From Tectiglobus sp965224045 (GTDB taxonomy: Bacteria; Pseudomonadota; Alphaproteobacteria; Rhizobiales; Hyphomicrobiaceae): a DNA stretch of 64,000 nucleotides. Location: NCBI GenBank assembly GCA_965224045.1, contig CBDCYD010000016.1, forward strand, positions 1,116,001 through 1,180,000, written 5' to 3'. The notes under the pieces were generated by a model. That model was not told the DNA's origin. It ran no database searches and saw nothing but the letters and a program-made list of their open reading frames with translations. Every line of letters begins with the position of its first letter. Position 1 is the stretch's first letter. Of the stretch, positions 61,105 to 64,000 are shown piece by piece. A program made the translations under genes and the position numbers.

Positions 61105-61132
61105 CCAACGGGCCGCTGTTGCGGCCCGTTGG
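61105..61132. terminator. Perfect 12-bp hairpin terminator
   Basis: Arms ccaacgggccgc (61105-61116) and gcggcccgttgg (61121-61132) flank tgtt, followed by gtttc on the plus strand. It lies 61 bp past the HAD stop and 69 bp past the stop of the convergent L,D-transpeptidase, so it can end both. Confidence 0.75.
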
Positions 61133-61201
61133 GTTTCGGTTGGGAGTCAATTTTGCGCGCTGCAGTGGAATTGCGCGCACTCGTTCCCTGAACGGATTCT
61201 C

Positions 61202-61828
61202 TTAAAACGGTTTCCAGCTTTCGTCGCTGCTGCCGCCTGAAGATGAAGCCACGGTCGTGGTCTGGAAGCGCTTCCAGGTCGCTGTTACGCGCGTGCCAAC
61301 GCGGACACGCTTGAACAGTTCCTCGACGTGGTCGTTGTGCATGCGGATGCAGCCCTTCGAAACGTTCTGTCCGATCGTCCACGGAGCGTCGGTGCCGTGA
61401 ATGCGATAGAGCGTGCTGCCGAGATAGAGCGCACGGCTGCCCAGCGGGTTGAGCGGGTGACCGCCCGGTACGAAATTTGGAAGCTTGGGGTTTTCCCGCC
61501 GCATGGACGGCGTCGGAGTCCAGGATGGGTTGACCCGCTTTTGCGAGATGTTGAGAACGCCCTGCCAACGGCTCTGTTTTCGCGGTACGGCGATGGGGTA
61601 GCTCACGGCCTGACCGCGGCGGACCACATGATAGAGGCGGCGGTCGCCGAAGCTCACGATGAGTTGGCCCGGCGAATAGCGTTTCGAAAAGTTGACCGTA
61701 TAGGTATCGTAAACCGAGTTCTGCCCACCCCACCAGGACTGAGCGTGTGCCGCACCGATGGTCAAAACAGCCGTCGCACCTGCCGCGATTGCGCCTGCCA
61801 CCCAACGCAGAACGAAGTGTTGTTTCAT
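61202..61828 (-). CDS. L,D-transpeptidase (YkuD domain)
   Basis: This 208-residue enzyme has a signal peptide (1-30, ending A-A-H-A-Q) and one YkuD domain with the catalytic motif H144-G-T, then S-K-G-C160-I-R-M-H. Cys160 makes an acyl-enzyme for 3-3 cross-links in peptidoglycan or attaches proteins to it. A short Ser/Gly-rich tail follows. No LysM or other cell-wall domain is present. The start ATG 61828 has gagaggat upstream. It is single-gene, between hairpin and the 259-bp gap to the ThDP gene, where I see nothing definite. Confidence 0.93.
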   Translation of the reverse strand: MKQHFVLRWVAGAIAAGATAVLTIGAAHAQSWWGGQNSVYDTYTVNFSKRYSPGQLIVSFGDRRLYHVVRRGQAVSYPIAVPRKQSRWQGVLNISQKRVNPSWTPTPSMRRENPKLPNFVPGGHPLNPLGSRALYLGSTLYRIHGTDAPWTIGQNVSKGCIRMHNDHVEELFKRVRVGTRVTATWKRFQTTTVASSSGGSSDESWKPF

Positions 61829-62087
61829 GATCCTCTCCTCTAGCGCCGTCGCAACCCGGCGTCGGACTATGTCGGTGAGACACGCCGGTCCCCGTCTTCG
61901 GCGCTGTCAGCCGCTGATATAAAGGTCAGTCAGGGACGTGGCACTTCACAATCCCGCGCACCGAGCATAACCCTGAGCTGATGTCACTCTTGGGTAACGC
62001 AAACGCCTCTTGGCGTCGAGATATCCGGCAAGTAAGTCTCTCGGCGTTGTTTTCAGGTGACTATCGTGGCCCAGTTGGCACGGGGCG

Positions 62088-63803
62088 TCATGGGCCAACG
62101 CGCACGTCCAGCAATGCCAGCCGGCGCTCGCTCTTAGTGACGGCGATGGCACGGCCAAGGGCGTCCGGAAGGTCGTCAGCCATTTCGACGGTTTCGGCCC
62201 AGGCACGGCTTGCTCGGGCGATGGCAGCAAAGTCCGGTGAGGGGGTCAATCCGGTCAGGGGCATGGCATTGGTGCGAGCGGCGTGGCCGTCGGGGTAAAG
62301 TTCGAGGACGGAATGTCGCACGGCACCCCATTCGGCGTTGTTGAGAATGACGACGACGATCGGAAGTGCGTAGGCCTCGGCAATCTGATGGCAAGCGACG
62401 GGGTTTGCGAACATGTATGAGCCATCTCCCATGGTCGCGATGATTGGTTTGTCGGGGGCGGCGAGTTTCATCCCAAGGCCGCATGGAAAAGACCAGCCGA
62501 GCCCGCCGGAGCAGGGTTCCTGCCGCCAGCTGCCGTGGTACTTGAGCTGCATCGGTGCGAGCGGCGCACCGAGTTCGGAGAGTACCGTGGCGTCCTCATC
62601 TGCGACGGCATCACCAATGCATTTTGCGACCCAGGCCTTGGTCATCTGCCCGCTATCTCCAGTCGCGGGCGGGTTGCGCGTGGCTTTGCGGTATTGCCGG
62701 GCGGCTGCTTCGATGGCCGGCCGCCGCGCATCGATCTTGGCCTGACGCTTGAGGGTTTGTTTCGGCATCGCGGACGCGAGGGCGGTAAGGCCTGCACCGG
62801 TTTCGCACGAAACGGCATGGTGGACCGGGAAGTTTCTCACCGGAAAGCGGCTTTGGAGCGGGTCAGGGCCGAGGTGGACGACAGTGCACTGGGGGGCCGG
62901 TTCGTGGATATCGGGAGACCACGGCGCGAGGCTGTCAATGACCAAAATAACGTCGGCCCAGCCGATCCAGGGCGCTGGATCCATGCCGACGTAGGAGGGA
63001 TGGTCGGCTGCAATACCAAGGGCGATGGCCCAGTACTGACACACGGGAATGGCCCAGTCGGTGGCGAGCTTGGCAAGAGCATCGAAGCCGGCTTTGGAGC
63101 CGGCGCCGCGCTGGGCGACGATTAACGGGCGCTCGGCGTCGGCGAGGAGCTTGGCGGTGCGTTTGAGTTCGGCTGGCGGCGGGGCCAGTGCGGCCGCCCT
63201 CATGGTTGCCGGTTGGTCAATGCCGAATGTCGGGCATGGCTCGCACAACACTTCGCGTGGCAGGCTGAGGTAGACCGGGCCCTGCGGCGTGGAGGCGGCA
63301 ATCGCCTGTGCACGATCAAGCAACTCCGGGATCTGTTCAGGGAAGCGAAGTTCGTAGTCCCATTTCACGGCCTCGCGCACGAGAGCGGCCTGGTCGCGCA
63401 TTTCCTGACCCCAGCCGATCGGCACCGTGCGTGCACCAAAGCGTCCTTTCTCCGTTGTGGGCGTGCGGCCGGACATCAACAACATCGGAATGTTGTCGGT
63501 GGCGGCGTTGATGGCGCCGATGGCACCGTTGGCGAGGCCAACGTTGGTGTGGAGCAGAACGGCCTGCGGCCGGCCGGTTGCGAGGGTGTAACCGTGCGCC
63601 ATGCCGAGGGCTGCATGCTCGTGCGGCATGACCATCGCTTCCGGCATTGCGAGGCCGAGGGCCTGGGCTTCAGCGAGACCTTCGATGATGGGCGGAAAGT
63701 CGGTGCCGGAGTTGGCAAAAATGTAGTCGATGCCGAGCGTCTTGAGGCGGGCGAGCAGTGCGCCGCCGGCCGTCATTGTTTGAGATTGCAGCTGTTTGTC
63801 CAT
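62088..63803 (-). CDS. Thiamine diphosphate-dependent enzyme (acetolactate synthase/benzoylformate decarboxylase-like)
   Basis: This 571-residue ThDP enzyme has the three domains: N-terminal Pyr domain with the catalytic Glu in P-H-E-H-A-A-L-G-M-A-H-G near residue 60, central domain, and C-terminal PP domain with the ThDP/Mg motif G-D-G-S-Y near 455 ending in I-L-N-N. Members make acetolactate or decarboxylate 2-oxo acids, including benzoylformate. It lies 35 bp downstream of pobA on the same strand, which hints at aromatic-acid metabolism, although this is not decisive. Confidence 0.88.
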   Translation of the reverse strand: MDKQLQSQTMTAGGALLARLKTLGIDYIFANSGTDFPPIIEGLAEAQALGLAMPEAMVMPHEHAALGMAHGYTLATGRPQAVLLHTNVGLANGAIGAINAATDNIPMLLMSGRTPTTEKGRFGARTVPIGWGQEMRDQAALVREAVKWDYELRFPEQIPELLDRAQAIAASTPQGPVYLSLPREVLCEPCPTFGIDQPATMRAAALAPPPAELKRTAKLLADAERPLIVAQRGAGSKAGFDALAKLATDWAIPVCQYWAIALGIAADHPSYVGMDPAPWIGWADVILVIDSLAPWSPDIHEPAPQCTVVHLGPDPLQSRFPVRNFPVHHAVSCETGAGLTALASAMPKQTLKRQAKIDARRPAIEAAARQYRKATRNPPATGDSGQMTKAWVAKCIGDAVADEDATVLSELGAPLAPMQLKYHGSWRQEPCSGGLGWSFPCGLGMKLAAPDKPIIATMGDGSYMFANPVACHQIAEAYALPIVVVILNNAEWGAVRHSVLELYPDGHAARTNAMPLTGLTPSPDFAAIARASRAWAETVEMADDLPDALGRAIAVTKSERRLALLDVRVGP

Positions 63804-63838
63804 AACCGTGTATATGCTCGGCGGCGGGAGATGGCGCT

Positions 63839-64000
63839 CTACAATGGAAGGCCGACGTAGTTTTCTGCAAGCGTGGTTTGTGCTGCCGTCGAGCCGAGGA
63901 CATAGCGCAGATCAGCATGGCGGATGCGATCGTCGAACGAGTTGTCATCCGGGAACCGATGCAACAGTGAGGTCATCCACCACGAGAAGCGCTGGGTCTT
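63839..64000 (-). CDS. pobA: 4-hydroxybenzoate 3-monooxygenase, C-terminal end only
   Basis: The minus strand ends a 53-residue C-terminus cut by the window edge. It contains R-F-S-W-W-M-T-S-L-L-H-R-F-P near its beginning and A-E-N-Y-V-G-L-P just before the stop, both specific to the C-terminus of p-hydroxybenzoate hydroxylase (PobA), an FAD enzyme converting 4-hydroxybenzoate to protocatechuate. The rest lies to the right of the window. The gene is probably co-transcribed with the ThDP gene that starts 35 bp later. No pcaQ/pcaHG lies within the visible window. Confidence 0.85.
   Translation of the reverse strand, partial: KTQRFSWWMTSLLHRFPDDNSFDDRIRHADLRYVLGSTAAQTTLAENYVGLPL

Noticed and set aside
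61105..61132. Attachment site or regulatory palindrome
   Set aside because: The perfect stem with a tetraloop between two convergent stop codons is best explained as a bidirectional terminator.
1..64000. tRNA, rRNA, CRISPR, IS elements, phage genes
   Set aside because: No clover-leaf, repeat-spacer pattern, transposase or integrase motif was found on reading both strands; long intergenic gaps were checked individually.

Overview
The window is a 64 kb stretch of a high-GC alphaproteobacterial chromosome. Dense short operons, frequent ATGA start/stop overlaps, heterotetrameric sarcosine oxidase, paired AcnX subunits, a liv-type ABC operon and several hydantoinase/oxoprolinase and GMC-type oxidoreductases fit a metabolically versatile Hyphomicrobiales-like soil or marine organism. 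The taxon is inferred from gene content only. I see no rRNA, tRNA, CRISPR array, transposase or integrase, so the region reads as ordinary catabolic chromosome rather than an island.

Layout. 0.4-4.5 kb: a Gfo/Idh/MocA oxidoreductase, then an overlapping polyprenyl-phosphate sugar transferase and O-antigen-ligase-like gene (surface polysaccharide). 4.6-6.8 kb: a lone molybdopterin-binding subunit of the xanthine dehydrogenase family. 7.2-9.6 kb: an ABC exporter pair. 9.7-13.1 kb: two-subunit aconitase X and a non-pyrrolysine MttB-family methyltransferase. 13.4-14.9 kb: a quinone oxidoreductase remnant, then a CcdA gene followed by a periplasmic thioredoxin whose first active-site cysteine codon is TGA. 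15.2-18.1 kb: two MFS transporters. 18.3-27.2 kb: a run of flavin and NAD enzymes (GMC, LLM, DadA-like, aromatic-type FAD monooxygenase, aspartate dehydrogenase) with a DMT transporter and gamma-glutamyltransferase. 27.3-29.6 kb: two secreted proteins of unknown function. 30.1-32.4 kb: an SDR/CMD/beta-hydroxyacid dehydrogenase cassette. 32.5-36.1 kb: LemA, HtpX-like protease, TerB, two tandem Lin0512 proteins and a PPOX-family protein. 36.1-36.6 kb: two very small genes around an AT-rich repeat. 36.6-48.2 kb: an FMN hydroxyacid dehydrogenase, a class III aminotransferase, hydantoinase B (frameshifted) and A, and a full liv-type ABC operon. 48.4-51.3 kb: a benzoate-CoA-ligase-like enzyme, an alpha/beta hydrolase and a DUF309 protein. 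51.3-54.4 kb: a DksA/TraR zinc finger, another beta-hydroxyacid dehydrogenase, two strong palindromes and a very acidic tail-anchored protein. 54.7-59.9 kb: soxBDAG. 60.1-64 kb: a HAD phosphatase, an L,D-transpeptidase, a ThDP enzyme and the 3' end of pobA.

The most exciting item is the gene at 13667-14074. Read through its single internal TGA, it gives one continuous 135-residue secreted thioredoxin with a Sec-x-x-Cys motif where cysteine relatives have Cys-x-x-Cys. The TGA is followed at once by a 7-bp hairpin with a G-rich apical loop, as expected for a bacterial SECIS. A conventional gene caller would split or lose this gene. Its upstream neighbour is CcdA, the membrane protein that feeds electrons to periplasmic thioredoxins, so the pair would form a selenium-dependent periplasmic reducing branch. 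A point mutation or sequencing error remains possible and is testable. The hyuB gene at 39453-41251 is a contrasting case: a plain one-base frameshift.
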